From positions 83,266-147,265 of the forward strand of contig CAMXCT020000441.1 of the NCBI GenBank assembly GCA_947184155.2: 64,000 nt of DNA, read 5' to 3'. Source of the DNA: Cladocopium goreaui (Eukaryota > Sar > Dinophyceae > Suessiales > Symbiodiniaceae). Made by a program: the position numbers and the translations under genes. Numbering within the stretch: position 1 is the first letter of the stretch; each line of letters starts with the position of its first letter. The notes under the pieces were generated by a model. The model had not been told where the DNA came from, did not search any database, and was given only the letters and a program-made list of their open reading frames with translations. Below, in pieces: positions 10,264 through 20,410 of the stretch.

Positions 10264-10640
10264 GTATCTCGTTGTGAATAAACCGGATAGGGTTAGTCCA
10301 GGCGTGTTTGGTTAGGTTAAGCATCATGTTAAACCAACCGACGAAACCACAAAACGATATTTTCCCAAATGGAGACTAAGAAAATTCCAGTGCGAAACAC
10401 AGAAATGTTGGTCAAACATCCCGAGTCACGTTGTTACCGTCCCTCTCACAAAAAACAATCAATAGTTAGTTTCAAAAATCCTCTCTCAGCCTGAAGTTCA
10501 TATCCAATAACTCGTTGCGAGTAAACCGGGTAGGGTTAATCCAGGCGTATCTGGTCAAGCATTATGATCATGATGTAAAACCAACCAACACAAACACAAA
10601 AATAGGTTTTCCCAAACGGAGACTCAGAAGATTCCTCTGG
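10264..10640 (+). repeat. Two direct repeats of about 130 bases (10264-10387 and 10505-10637)
   Basis: Both copies run from CTCGTTG(T/C)GA(A/G)TAAACCGG through TAGGGTTA(A/G)TCCAGGCGT, AAACCAACC and TTTTCCCAAA to GGAGACT. They are offset by about 240 bases and differ at perhaps 15-20 percent of sites. No coding capacity. This is an old local duplication or two copies of a dispersed repeat. Confidence 0.65.
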
Positions 10641-10818
10641 ATATACGCAGTTGAAAATTGATAGTTTCAACCTAGCCCGGCAAAACAAAAACATACTTAG
10701 AAGCCACACAATCATGAACTTATACTTCAAATGTCTTCGAATCATCCACTAAGTCTAACTTAAACTTAGACTCTAACGTGTCTTTTTTGGGCAGACCGAC
10801 GTTTTCTCTCTGATGAAA

Positions 10819-11760
10819 CTATCCTTCTTGATTCAAATAGAGCCATCTCAAGACTCGTTGAAACTCACAAAACATGTACGTACATCCATCAACTCGCTCA
10901 AACAAATTTCGCAATTGGGCTTTGCATACCCGTATGGCGTTGGTATCACTTGTCTCTGGTCGCAAGGCAACATGCGATAACAATTTGTGTTGCAACTCGC
11001 AGATCCAAGCAAAGAAAAACTGATGCGTCTGCACAGCCTCTCCTGAGTTGCAAAAATTTGGAGGCATGCCCTGCAACCAATTCATCCCTCTTCGCGCCCC
11101 TGGTCCGCACACTGCATATTCCGCATCCAAATGTCGGGGATAATGGTCATGCCAGCTAGCCAAAAACAACCACAATTGGGTCACTTGAAATATTCCGGCA
11201 TTCGGACAGCGCCGCAGATCTGCTAAGATATCAGCTTTGCGACGCCATGCGGGACCTTGCTTCCAAGTGAGATTCTGCATGCCTGCGGCATCTACTTCGT
11301 CCAACTGCTTTAGCAACTGCTCACGTGCGATTGTACGCCCCAGCTGCTTCAACTTATTGGATTGAAGTCGCACCCAGGAATGGCCACTTCCAAACTATTT
11401 AGCTACATGTTGCGTCTGTCCCCGCACAGCAGCTAGAAACATAGCACGCAGGCTCGGATTGTGCAATGCTGCCACTTCCACTACCCGAGCTCGTAGTGCA
11501 GCCATAAAGTCCACGGATGCAAAGAAGACAGCCAAGAAGGCCACCTGCCAAGATAAACCGGGACACTGCTCATAGATCTCGAGTGCTAAAGTAACTGGCC
11601 AAAATCTGTGGCTGTAATTTAGATCAAGAGATATCAAGAGATATCAAGAGCCACAATATCCGGCAATTCATTGTTGGAATCGTACTCCGCCAGAATCAAA
11701 TTGGGGTTTGGCCAGAACAGACTCCACCCTGCGCCTCCTGGGCGTGCTGCTTATTCTGGG
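10819..11760 (-). pseudogene. Homologue of 5-hmdU DNA kinase helical-domain family (DNA base hypermodification), frame interrupted
   Basis: The minus frame from about 11760 to 10819 is protein-like throughout. Its C-terminal half has CPNAGIFQVTQLWLFLASWH, then CGPGARRGMNWLQGMPP and, near the end, CTYMFCEFQRVLRWLYLNQ. These match my memory of the family consensus (HMUDK_hel, alpha-glutamyl/putrescinyl thymine pyrophosphorylase type): a glycine-ended helix, GPGxRRGLN, then LCEFDKY. In phages this family acts in 5-hydroxymethyluracil hypermodification. Upstream lie YEQCPGLSWQVAFLAVFFAS and LILAEYDSNNELPDIVALDI. A 10-base tandem duplication (GATATCTCTT) puts the most N-terminal part out of frame, and one in-frame TAG lies between the two halves. 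It may be a recent pseudogene, or the breaks may be assembly errors. No P-loop kinase domain was seen. The family call is from memory of motifs. Confidence 0.5.
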
Positions 11761-12334
11761 CAGCTTGGTGTAGGAGGGTTTGCCCAGAAGGGCTTACCTG
11801 GTGCAAATGGTGCCCACTCACCCCCAAAAGACATCAAGAAAACCTAAGGAAAACAAGTTTGGGATACTAAAATGTGGTGGGACGGCAAAGCGAGGGAGGA
11901 CACCGGAATTCCAAATGAGAAGCAGGATCGACTTTGGCTTCCGAGGTGACTGCACTGGGACTGCGAATCAAATTATGATGCAGCCACAACTGCTAATGAT
12001 GATCAAATATTGCAAAGTAAGGAACGGGGACATAACTGGTGCAGAATTGCAGGTTTCTAACCAAACTCAGGTTGAAGTAAATCATGGCCCGATCCGCCTG
12101 CTTCTTGTTTGCCTTGTGCGTTTAAATAAAACCTTCAACGACCTGATATTGCGGCGCGTGGAAAGAGGCAAAAACACTACAACCGTGTGCCAACCCTCTG
12201 ATGCTGAAAAATGCCACACTCCCCCGAGAGAAACAACATTTAGCAAGAGGCATACTCAACCGCAAAACTCGGCACTGTACCTTCTCCTGACCACCTGTGA
12301 GATTTTCTGTTCCTCAGTTTCGGTGACTCTGACT

Positions 12335-12622
12335 TCACAAAACATTGACAGGCACCAGAAAAAAACAAAAAAAACAAATTAGATGCACCAAACATCGACA
12401 GGCACCAAGAAAAGCAAAAAAACACAAATTCCAGCAACTATTCAGAAGTGGACCATAGTTCCTGGATTTTTTAGTTTTTTTTTGGTTTTGGTGCCTGTGA
12501 AGGTTTGGTGCATCTAGTGGTTTGTTTCTTTTGTTTTTTTGGTGCCTGTGCAGGTTTGGTGCATCTAGTTGTTTGTTTGTTTTGTTTTTTTTGTGATGCC
12601 TGTGCAGGTTTGGTGACTCTAG
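12335..12622. repeat. Fold-back repeat array (GACAGGCACC / GGTGCCTGT)
   Basis: The left arm (about 12335-12431) has two units with CATTGACAGGCACCAGAAAA and CATCGACAGGCACCAAGAAA. The right arm (about 12476-12622) has three units of about 60 bases in opposite orientation, TTTTTTGGTGCCTGTGCAGG then TTTGGTGCATCTAG. The arms could pair into a hairpin around a spacer of about 45 bases. Open frames here are low-complexity and not taken as genes. Confidence 0.7.
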
Positions 12623-12775
12623 ATTGTGTATGTTTGGATCTTGGCAATATTTTAAACTGATGTTTCAAAGAAGCAAACATACCACTATCTTTGAATAGCT
12701 ATGCCACCACACAGGTTGCCTGATCTTAACAGTCAACAGCATGACACACTTCTCTGTCTCTCTGGCTTATTTTTT

Positions 12776-12800
12776 TTCTCTCTCTCTCTCTCTCTCCCTC
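12776..12800. repeat. CT dinucleotide microsatellite
   Basis: Uninterrupted TCTCTC run with a T-rich left flank. It could serve as a pyrimidine tract for a plus-strand acceptor but no exon follows. Confidence 0.8.
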
Positions 12801-13247
12801 TAACTATTGAAATGAGACTGCTGACAAGACTCTGCAAGATAACAATGATAAACAAGATATGTACCTACTTCTTGAGTTGTCGCGTTGCCCCACGTAACCC
12901 CGATGCAAAGTAAAACCAGAACCCTTCGCTACGCATTGGGGAAAAAACATGGTACCCACATGGGAATCTCTACCACTTCATTGACTCTTGGTGCTGGATC
13001 CGATGCAGCCACGTGGCCAATGCAAGGACTTGACACCAGGGCTCATCCATGCTCCACCCTGTGGGCACTAGTCATTGTGAATTCATCTTCTGCGGAGATG
13101 TCCGTCTGCGGATCCATGGTGTAATATATCATGTAGTTGCCGATATTCCAGTCATCCATCTGGTATGACCCCTGTACTGTAAATTAAATGTTAAAATATA
13201 TCTATCACACAGTTTGCACACACCCTGTGACTTGGAGCCATGGTCAT

Positions 13248-13318
13248 TTACTCATCCCTGGCATCATATCTGGTCCGTAGCCATGCTTGCCAGTGTCAGC
13301 CAATTGCAAGCCGGGACT
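13248..13318 (-). CDS. Candidate exon, unknown protein
   Basis: The minus frame reads PGLQLADTGKHGYGPDMMPG then MSK, protein-like and Gly/Met-rich. Splice limits are not fixed. Other minus pieces upstream (about 12950-13120, MDPQTDISAEDEFTMTS and EPWCQVLALATWLHRIQ) may belong with it. Confidence 0.3.
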
Positions 13319-13749
13319 TAGAATCACCCAAACCAACCATCACACCGTGGGCACTCCCACAGCATCAGAAACATATTGCCACAACAGTACCAACATAATA
13401 TATATATATATATATATGTTATATTATTGTTATTATATATAGAATATTAAAATATAATATATATATACATATCGAACATATGGGTGTTTCCAAAAAATGA
13501 GGGCCCAAAAACCATGACTTTCCAAGCAGCACTTTCCACACCTTGGATGATTCTCCCAAAAATCTTCAGAGTCGGATCCATAAAAGTCCATAAACACAGC
13601 AGTTTTCACATCAACATATCATCAGACTCCCTGTGTTCAGTGGCCATTTCAAGGGGGTGTGTGTAAGTGAATCCCGTCGATTCTTGATTTTATGTATCCC
13701 AAATATTTTCCAATACACCTCCATAAATTATGGATGGTTTCATACATCA

Positions 13750-13853
13750 CTGGTTGGTGGTATACCTACCCCTCTGAAAAATATGATTTCGTCAGTTGGG
13801 ATGATGAAATTCTCAATATAGGGAAAATAAACAATGTTCCAAACAACCAACCT
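13750..13853. mobile_element. MITE-A copy
   Basis: Starts CTGGTTGGTGG; the right end is worn (AACAACCAACCTG). The interior contains ACCTACCCCTCTGAAAAATA and TTCGTCAGTTGGGATGATGA. About 104 bases. Confidence 0.75.
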
Positions 13854-13932
13854 GGATGGTTTTATACAGCCGACATGTTTTTTAGTTTACGTGGCTTCAA
13901 ATCCCCAGGTTTCCACCGCTAATCCACCACTC

Positions 13933-14025
13933 CTTGCGGATGATCAATGATAGCAGCCACAGTGGCAAAGCACAGCATGTAGATGCTGCAGCACATGAAG
14001 CCAACCACCAAGCCTTTGGCATCGG
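13933..14025 (-). CDS. Exon with transmembrane helix
   Basis: The acceptor is textbook: CTCCCATTTTCTTTTGGAAG directly before the exon. The frame reads DAKGLVVGFMCCSIYMLCFA then TVAAIIDHPQ and stops at a GA donor (CCGCAAG|GAGTGG). The central 20 residues form a clear membrane span. The gene is unknown. Two MITE-A copies flank it within about 90 bases on each side, consistent with insertion into introns. Confidence 0.5.
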
Positions 14026-14110
14026 CTTCCAAAAGAAAATGGGAGCTGGGAGAATCTATATGGGAAATCATGCTGAAATACATATATATATATATATATA
14101 TATTATATAT

Positions 14111-14217
14111 CTGGTTGGTGGTTGACCTACCCCTCTGAAAAATATGAGTTCGTCAGTTGGGATGATGACATTCCCATATATTATGGAAAAATATAAAATG
14201 TTTGAAACCACCAACCA
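14111..14217. mobile_element. MITE-A copy in an AT tract
   Basis: Starts CTGGTTGGTGG, ends CCACCAACCA, 107 bases, with (AT)n on both sides, so the target was an AT microsatellite. Non-coding. Confidence 0.8.
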
Positions 14218-15024
14218 AATATATATATAATATGCTTTGAAGTTGCTACAAATGATGGTTCAGAATGAGCCTTGATCGGTACAAAACACCTTCTATGGGC
14301 CAAAGGATTAGTTGACTGGTCATCGTAACTGGGTCAAAAACCCTTTTTTAGTGTGTTATTTATTAGCCTGTTACTAACCACTGCACAAACTCCATGCTTA
14401 CAAGTTGGTTTATGGATACTTGTACCCACATTGAATCATAGTCAATCTACCGGTCAACCACTTAACCGTTATCCCATGTCCCACTCTCCCGTGCCTTGCT
14501 TAGGACTGAGGCTGCTATTCACCCAGGGAGCCAAGCTAAGCGATGCCATCACATTTACCTCGGCTGTGAAGCGGCAACCAATGGTTGGGATCCAAAGCAG
14601 ACACTTTGGATTAGCCGTGAACATTCTGTGATCTGTGATCAACAAGTCACGTTTTCCGTACAGTAAGGACTTTGAAGAAGAAAAGTATTCCTCCACCCAA
14701 TATGAACAAATCCACAATGAGTTCAGGAGGGTGGTATTCTCAGGGCGCTGGTGTTATTCCTCACAAAACGTTGGTTTGCCATATGGGGGCCCTCGTTATC
14801 CTACCAGGTCCTACCATCATGGGATTCCGAATGGGGGGGATGACCATGCCCTATGGATCCTATAGATCCTATGGAAAACTCTTCATCAAGGCTTGATTAT
14901 AATTGCTCTATCCCATGATATCCCCATTCATATCCGACCAAATCCTCATTTTCAATGGAGTCCCGCTTGAATCCCGTTAAATCCTCATTTTCAATCAGAA
15001 ATCCCCATGAAAAGTCCCCATGAC

Positions 15025-15137
15025 ATTGATTTCTCCAGCACCCAAGTGGCAGCGTATAACATGGCGTTGGCTGCACATCCCAGGTCATGACCCAATGCCT
15101 CGGCGCGGACAAACAAATTGAGCAGTTTTTCGGCCAC
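15025..15137 (-). CDS. Candidate exon, helical protein segment
   Basis: Acceptor TTTTTTGGTGACAG is followed by VAEKLLNLFVRAEALGHDLG, CAANAMLYAATWVLEKSM and a possible GT donor (CAAT|GTCATG). The frame is strongly protein-like (amphipathic helices). Function unrecognised. It was easy to miss because a longer but poorer frame overlaps it. Confidence 0.5.
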
Positions 15138-15369
15138 CTGTCACCAAAAAACATTGGTTTCCCCAACTTCAGCATTTCATGGCTTGTTGTATTGAATAAA
15201 ATTAGCCAACAGTTGGAGGATCCATTTTTGTTGGAGCCATATCCTATTTTCTGAAATATATTCTTCATATCTTCTTGGTCATCCCAGTCATTTCATGTTC
15301 ATTGATCATATTATCCATCACATAGACATCTTCTTGGTCAATCAACATCTATGCAGGGTCATGGCTCAT

Positions 15370-15490
15370 GGTTCCAATCTTGATCACTTCGCCAGATTGA
15401 GATTGTCCATTCCTTATCAGCTGGCTCGTCTCCATGTCATTGACCAGAAACGAACCTTGACTCGGATGACATCCCATCTTTACGGCTGGA
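15370..15490 (-). CDS. Candidate exon, unknown protein
   Basis: The minus frame reads MGCHPSQGSFLVNDMETSQL and IRNGQSQSGEVIKIGTM. Composition supports coding; splice limits not fixed. Confidence 0.3.
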
Positions 15491-15723
15491 GCCATGAAAA
15501 ATACTCTGTTTCTTCATCCCATTGTACTGGCATCATCCCTGAACCAGGTAGATCCAGATATTGAAATCCATTCCAATCCCCCATTCTACAAACCAAACAA
15601 ACAAAATATCAATTATATCCGCATGTTGATGGGCAAAATTCCCATCACACTTCTAAATCCTGGAATCCCATTAAACTCCTATCATGTGCCCACAAAAATA
15701 TTCCGGGAATATGACTAGCCCTA

Positions 15724-15930
15724 GTCTCCTGCATTCACGAACTCGCTGGGATGCCCGGCAATAGACGAGCACATCATCGCAGTGGTCAATGCTGCTTGGC
15801 ACAGGCTAAAGGTGCAGGCCATGTTTCGAAAAGCTCTTCGACCTCGGTCGGTTTTTCATGGTGGCCGGAAGAAACTCATCCGGAAATCCATGGGAAATCC
15901 CCGAAGCCCCGGCTATTTGAATGGGTGAAA
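15724..15930 (+). CDS. Open frame of uncertain strand, basic protein
   Basis: On the plus strand, after TAG, a 68-codon frame without a clear ATG reads AIDEHIIAVVNAAWHRLKVQ, AMFRKALRPRSVFHGGRKKL and IRKSMGNPRSPGYLNG before a stop. The composition is protein-like. However, the surrounding signal is on the minus strand, where an alternative exon (LCQAALTTAMMCSSIAGHPS) is also possible. I cannot decide between them. Confidence 0.3.
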
Positions 15931-18359
15931 TAACTTTATGGGGGGGATTTTGTCCAGTTTTCCTGTCACCAAAGTGTTGGATGGTCAATCCCTGATATCC
16001 CAAGATTCCCATGTTGGAATCACCATGTTGGATGGTCGTTTTGCCATGAATTTCCCATGTTTTTTCTAGTTTTAACGGAGCTTTTTAAGGGATGATCCCT
16101 CCAATGGTGGCTGATGAAAATAGGGGCGGATCAGATCGCAACTCATCGCAATCAACGGGGTTCTGATCCCAAAGAACAGAGAACAAATGAGGATCTTCTT
16201 GGATACAGAATTGGGGGCTTAGAATTCATTGACAGGAGTTGGAACTTCAGTAAATGGCACCTACTGTATCCCAGAGAAGACATGATTGTGTCTGATATAT
16301 GTCTAACTAGCTTGACACTATTGATCCTGATAGCCAGGCTATTGAGTTACTGGCAATCACCCCTGGCAATAGGATATGCATATGTTCAACAGGTTTGACA
16401 GGTAGATCAACACATACCTAGAGGACAATCATGTTGTCAGGTTGAATTAGCAGAGCTTAAAGTTGTGAAGCTGGTGGACAATGGGTCACACTATACAAGG
16501 CGGTGCCCCGTTTACGATAGCTAAGCTGGTAAACATCACTTGGCTCGCTACCGGGTTTATGCGGGGATATAACCACAGCTGATAATATAACATACAACAA
16601 CTATGATAACTTTATATACTTATATAATGGGCTGTGTAATTCAACTTGCCTAGGCTAAGTATGGTCTATGACGGTTTATGGATGTTTATGCTAGATATCA
16701 ATGGCGTTTATCAGCAAACATCATCGGGGCAACCTCAGATCTGCATTCTGGGACTGCCGCAGGCAGTTGGATCCCATTTTAAGATGTTCGTTTCCTCCCA
16801 CTGGATTGAATACTGCGGTAACACCCAAAAAAATACCTCCATATTATGGGGATAGATCCCAATAACACCTCCACATTATGGGGATGGTTTGGATAGAAAC
16901 TCTACTACCCATTTCCGGGATCCGATGGGATCCGATGGTAACGGTTATCAGGAAAAAAATCCACATCCGCTTGGAAAACAAGTAACTGTCATAGTTCACT
17001 GCAGCACTCATCGGTTGATCACCAGTCTTTGAACCAAAAAATGGCTTGTCTGAGCCGGAGGGTGAACCGTGCACGTTGGAGCACTGCGAGCCGCGACCCT
17101 TACAGATCCTGACAGTTCACGAAAACCTATACCTGCGGAGTATCTTCCATGGCAGAATTTTGGAATCAAAAATTCCCGCATCAAATCCATCTTTGTTTTT
17201 TTTCAAATGCGGGGTTCTGAAGTCTTTGGGGGATCCCAAGATCACCCTGTTGCTGCTGGTTATTCCGCCATCCAGCTCGCCTGGAAGCCAGCAGCCATGG
17301 CATGGATGGCATCGCCATTCTGTAATATGTAATGAAGTGCTGGGCTGGAAGGGGAAGCCTCACTAGTATCGGCCCAAAACGTGAAGATTATGTGGTTTGA
17401 GAAGTTCCAACAGGTTTCATGAGTTTTCTGAACCCCAATGATTCAACATGAGCCTAGTCATCTAAGTCCATCTAATTTCTCTTAGGCGGTGCCGGTGGTT
17501 GTTTCTGTAGCAGTTTTACAGGTGTCGCATGAGCGCCTGCTCGACGCTCGGACTGCTGCGGAATATGGAACACATCGCAGATTATTCACACAGCGACTAT
17601 TTTGACATGGGGGATCTCCAAGTTACCATTTGTTTCAATACTAAACTGGACTAATTTTTGGATGATTTGGGGGTACCTCCATGACTGAGGAAACCTCCCT
17701 CACCTCCATTTAATCAAACGGTGCTGTATACCTTTTTGAAAACACATACTGAGAAGCATGAACTTGAGGCAAGATATCCGAGAAGGAAAACCATCACGTC
17801 CCAAGAGTATCCAAGAGTCATGACTGTATTCCTGGCAATCACTCTGGTTTTCTGATCCCTTTGATAAACTCTTTGGAAAGAGTTAAGTGTTTTTTCCACC
17901 ACTGATCAGAGACTCTGGACTCCACACAGGAAGTGCCCATTCCCCCGGGTGATGTCTACCGCGTTATGTTCCCCCATACAACTACAGACATATATCATGA
18001 TGTATCCATATATCATAGATATTCAATGATATGTATAAATCCATATGTTTATAAACCAATTCACTTAGATTTTTGTTGGTAATCTAACCTCTTATTCCAT
18101 TTTGTCAACATCCAACTTCGATGGATGAACCCTGGGCTCACACGATGCCGTGACCTTCCTGTGCCAAAGGAGGGGAAGGGACAGACCTTGGGGGTGCAGG
18201 ACTGGAGTGTTTTTTTTTTTTACGGAATTTCATGGGATTGAACTACCATCATTAAGGAATAAACCAACAAACATTATATGCCACAAGTGAAACTTAGAAT
18301 GCCTCCCAGGTTTCCAAAACGATAATCTTAGACACTTAGAATGACTCGGTTTCGTGGGC

Positions 18360-18562
18360 ATGCTAAGTGTTTGAAACCTGCAAAAATACACATAATTTAA
18401 AATTCTAGATTTCACTGCTTTTTGATGACATGTTCCCAAAAAACGACTATCGAAACCCAAAAATGATGACCCTTCCAGATTATTCTCACTTTTTTGTTCA
18501 TCCACTTACTACCTTTTCGACGGTCATGCTAAGTGTATGAAACCTGCAAAAACACACACAAA
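18360..18562. repeat. Repeated GCTAAGTGT..AAACCTGCAAAA modules
   Basis: CATGCTAAGTGTTTGAAACC then TGCAAAAATACACA at about 18360-18398 recurs with three changes at 18524-18562. Shorter relatives (ATTCTAAGTGT) occur near 18896, 18982 and 19094. The modules are non-coding and may be remnants of one dispersed repeat. Confidence 0.55.
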
Positions 18563-18769
18563 TTGACTTGCAACACTTTTGCAGCCCCAAAAAAGTGGTT
18601 CCAACTGTCTTTGCAAGATATAATAGGGAACAACTAGGGAAATACACGGGGAAACTTATAGTAACTACTGATCCTGGGATAAGGGTATGGTATGATATGG
18701 TGGTTTACCAGAAAGATCGCAAAACCTGTGAAGGGTCACCACTTTCAGCGTTACAAGCATATAACCAGA

Positions 18770-18873
18770 TTATTTCCCTATTATTTTCCTATTATCTCCC
18801 TAGTTGTTCCCTATTATTTCCCTATTTTTCTCCTATTGTTCCCTATTATTTCCCTATTTTTCCCCTATTGTTC
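18770..18873. repeat. Minisatellite CCCTATTATTT
   Basis: About ten imperfect 10-12 base units of TTCCCTATTATTTCCCTATT type. The frames through it are low-complexity (SYYLPSCSLLFPYF) and not taken as a gene. Confidence 0.75.
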
Positions 18874-20061
18874 CCGGAGAAACATGAAGAAACCACATTC
18901 TAAGTGTTGAAAACCTTTTAAATATCAGTAAATTAAAAAAAATTGACCGGTGCAGAATTTTTTGATGATGTTTTTGCATCATTCTAAGTGTCAAACCGTT
19001 CGCCATAGCGTGGTGGGAAGATTATTTCAAAAGTAGAAGGTGCCCAAAACGTGAGTTTTGGCTTCTCCGGTGGGGCGGCGGTTTCCAAAACCACATTCTA
19101 AGTTCCGCTTGCCGTATATAACAAAAATAATGGATCTTCATGGCAATGTTTATGGGGTGTCTATAATGGGCATATACCAACAACAATAGGGCTTCATCAC
19201 TAAATGAAAGAGTATATTATCTGTGATAATTTTAATGGGAAGAATAAATTTGTGATTTGGTAATTTTACCCCGATATGTTGATGTCTACCATTGTCTACC
19301 TAAAACTATACACATACACATAAATAAACTATTAAATCAATATATATATATACTGTATACATGTATATATATATATATAGACACTTGTGAAGTGGACTGT
19401 TTATAGATAGAAGGGATATGGGGACCCTATATTGTGGAATACAACCACTTAAATTATTGGAACTGCAAGCCCAGGAAGGCATGGATTCCAGGAGTCAACT
19501 GATGGATGACATGTATGAAATGGATGAGGTGGATGAGATAAACCGGATTACATTCACATATGGATATGTCACTGTGAAAAAACATCAGATATCCCATGAT
19601 TGTTGGTGACATTCCATATGTCAATCATATGTTGTTTCTCGGGTAAATCACAGTCAATCCCTATCAAATTCAAATTTGATCACCATTAAACGCAATCTTT
19701 GTCACAAACCTTTACCCATAAAAATATGATTAATACAGTTTCATCCTCTTGTCAAGCCCTTACCCTTACCTACAATATTTTTTTTACCATTGGGAAGATG
19801 CTGCTGCAAAATACCGAGGATAATTGTGGGTTCAAATGTCCCATTACATTCCCATTACTGTACATCCCACTATATCCCTACTGCATGGCCATCAAAACTG
19901 TCCATGGATGTGCTCGAAAACCATGGCATGGCCATCTTGTGGGGTATTCCATGACTGTATATTATACACTTACAAAAATCCCCCATTTTCTATATATGGC
20001 CATTTAAAAAAACATTATATAAAACATGTCAAAACTGCCATGGTTTGTAGAGAAATCCCAT

Positions 20062-20153
20062 CCCCTAATACTAAACACCACCAAGAAATCATGGTTGTTT
20101 AGGGCATGAAACCACACATTTGGGATCATAGAATGTAGGTGTTTAGTATTGGG
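20062..20153. repeat. Short fold-back repeat
   Basis: CCCTAATACTAAACACC at 20063-20079 and GGTGTTTAGTATTGGG at 20138-20153 are inverted complements around a 58-base spacer. It could be a small MITE of its own family; only one copy is seen here. Confidence 0.55.
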
Positions 20154-20334
20154 TTTTATGGTTTTTTTCCCATTGCAGCAAATCACATCCCATGAATCCC
20201 CAATTACATAAATTATATAAATGCATTTTTTCCATGAAAAATCACTATTGTAAATCCAATTTCAAGCCATAAGAAATACCATTAATCACCATTTATCACC
20301 ATTAATCACCATTAAAATCCCACCAATCCCAGGC

Positions 20335-20410
20335 GTGCCGGCCTCATCCACCAAGGATGTCCCGTTCTCGTCCCACAGACCCCCCGCTGCAATGGGATCG
20401 AAGGATGCGC
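20335..20410 (-). CDS. Candidate exon with GC donor
   Basis: Acceptor TTCTGGTGAAG is followed by ASFDPIAAGGLWDENGTSLV then DEAG, ending at a likely GC donor (GGCAC|GCCTGG). Composition is convincing and both borders are plausible. Parent gene unknown. Confidence 0.45.

Larger units (their letters stand above)
16000..20330. other. Repeat-rich stretch with few coding hints
   Basis: No gene is well supported. Weak minus hints are at about 16990-17100 (GSPSGSDKPFFGSKTGDQPM) and 17510-17580 (MCSIFRSSPSVEQALMRHL). The rest is AT-rich with the dispersed repeat at 17605, the CTAAGTGT repeats at 18260-19100, and AT tracts near 19350. Confidence 0.4.

Noticed and set aside
11780-12382. 200-codon plus frame
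   Set aside because: Composition is unlike a folded protein, it ends in the A-rich fold-back, and it lies on the strand opposite the adjacent coding signal.
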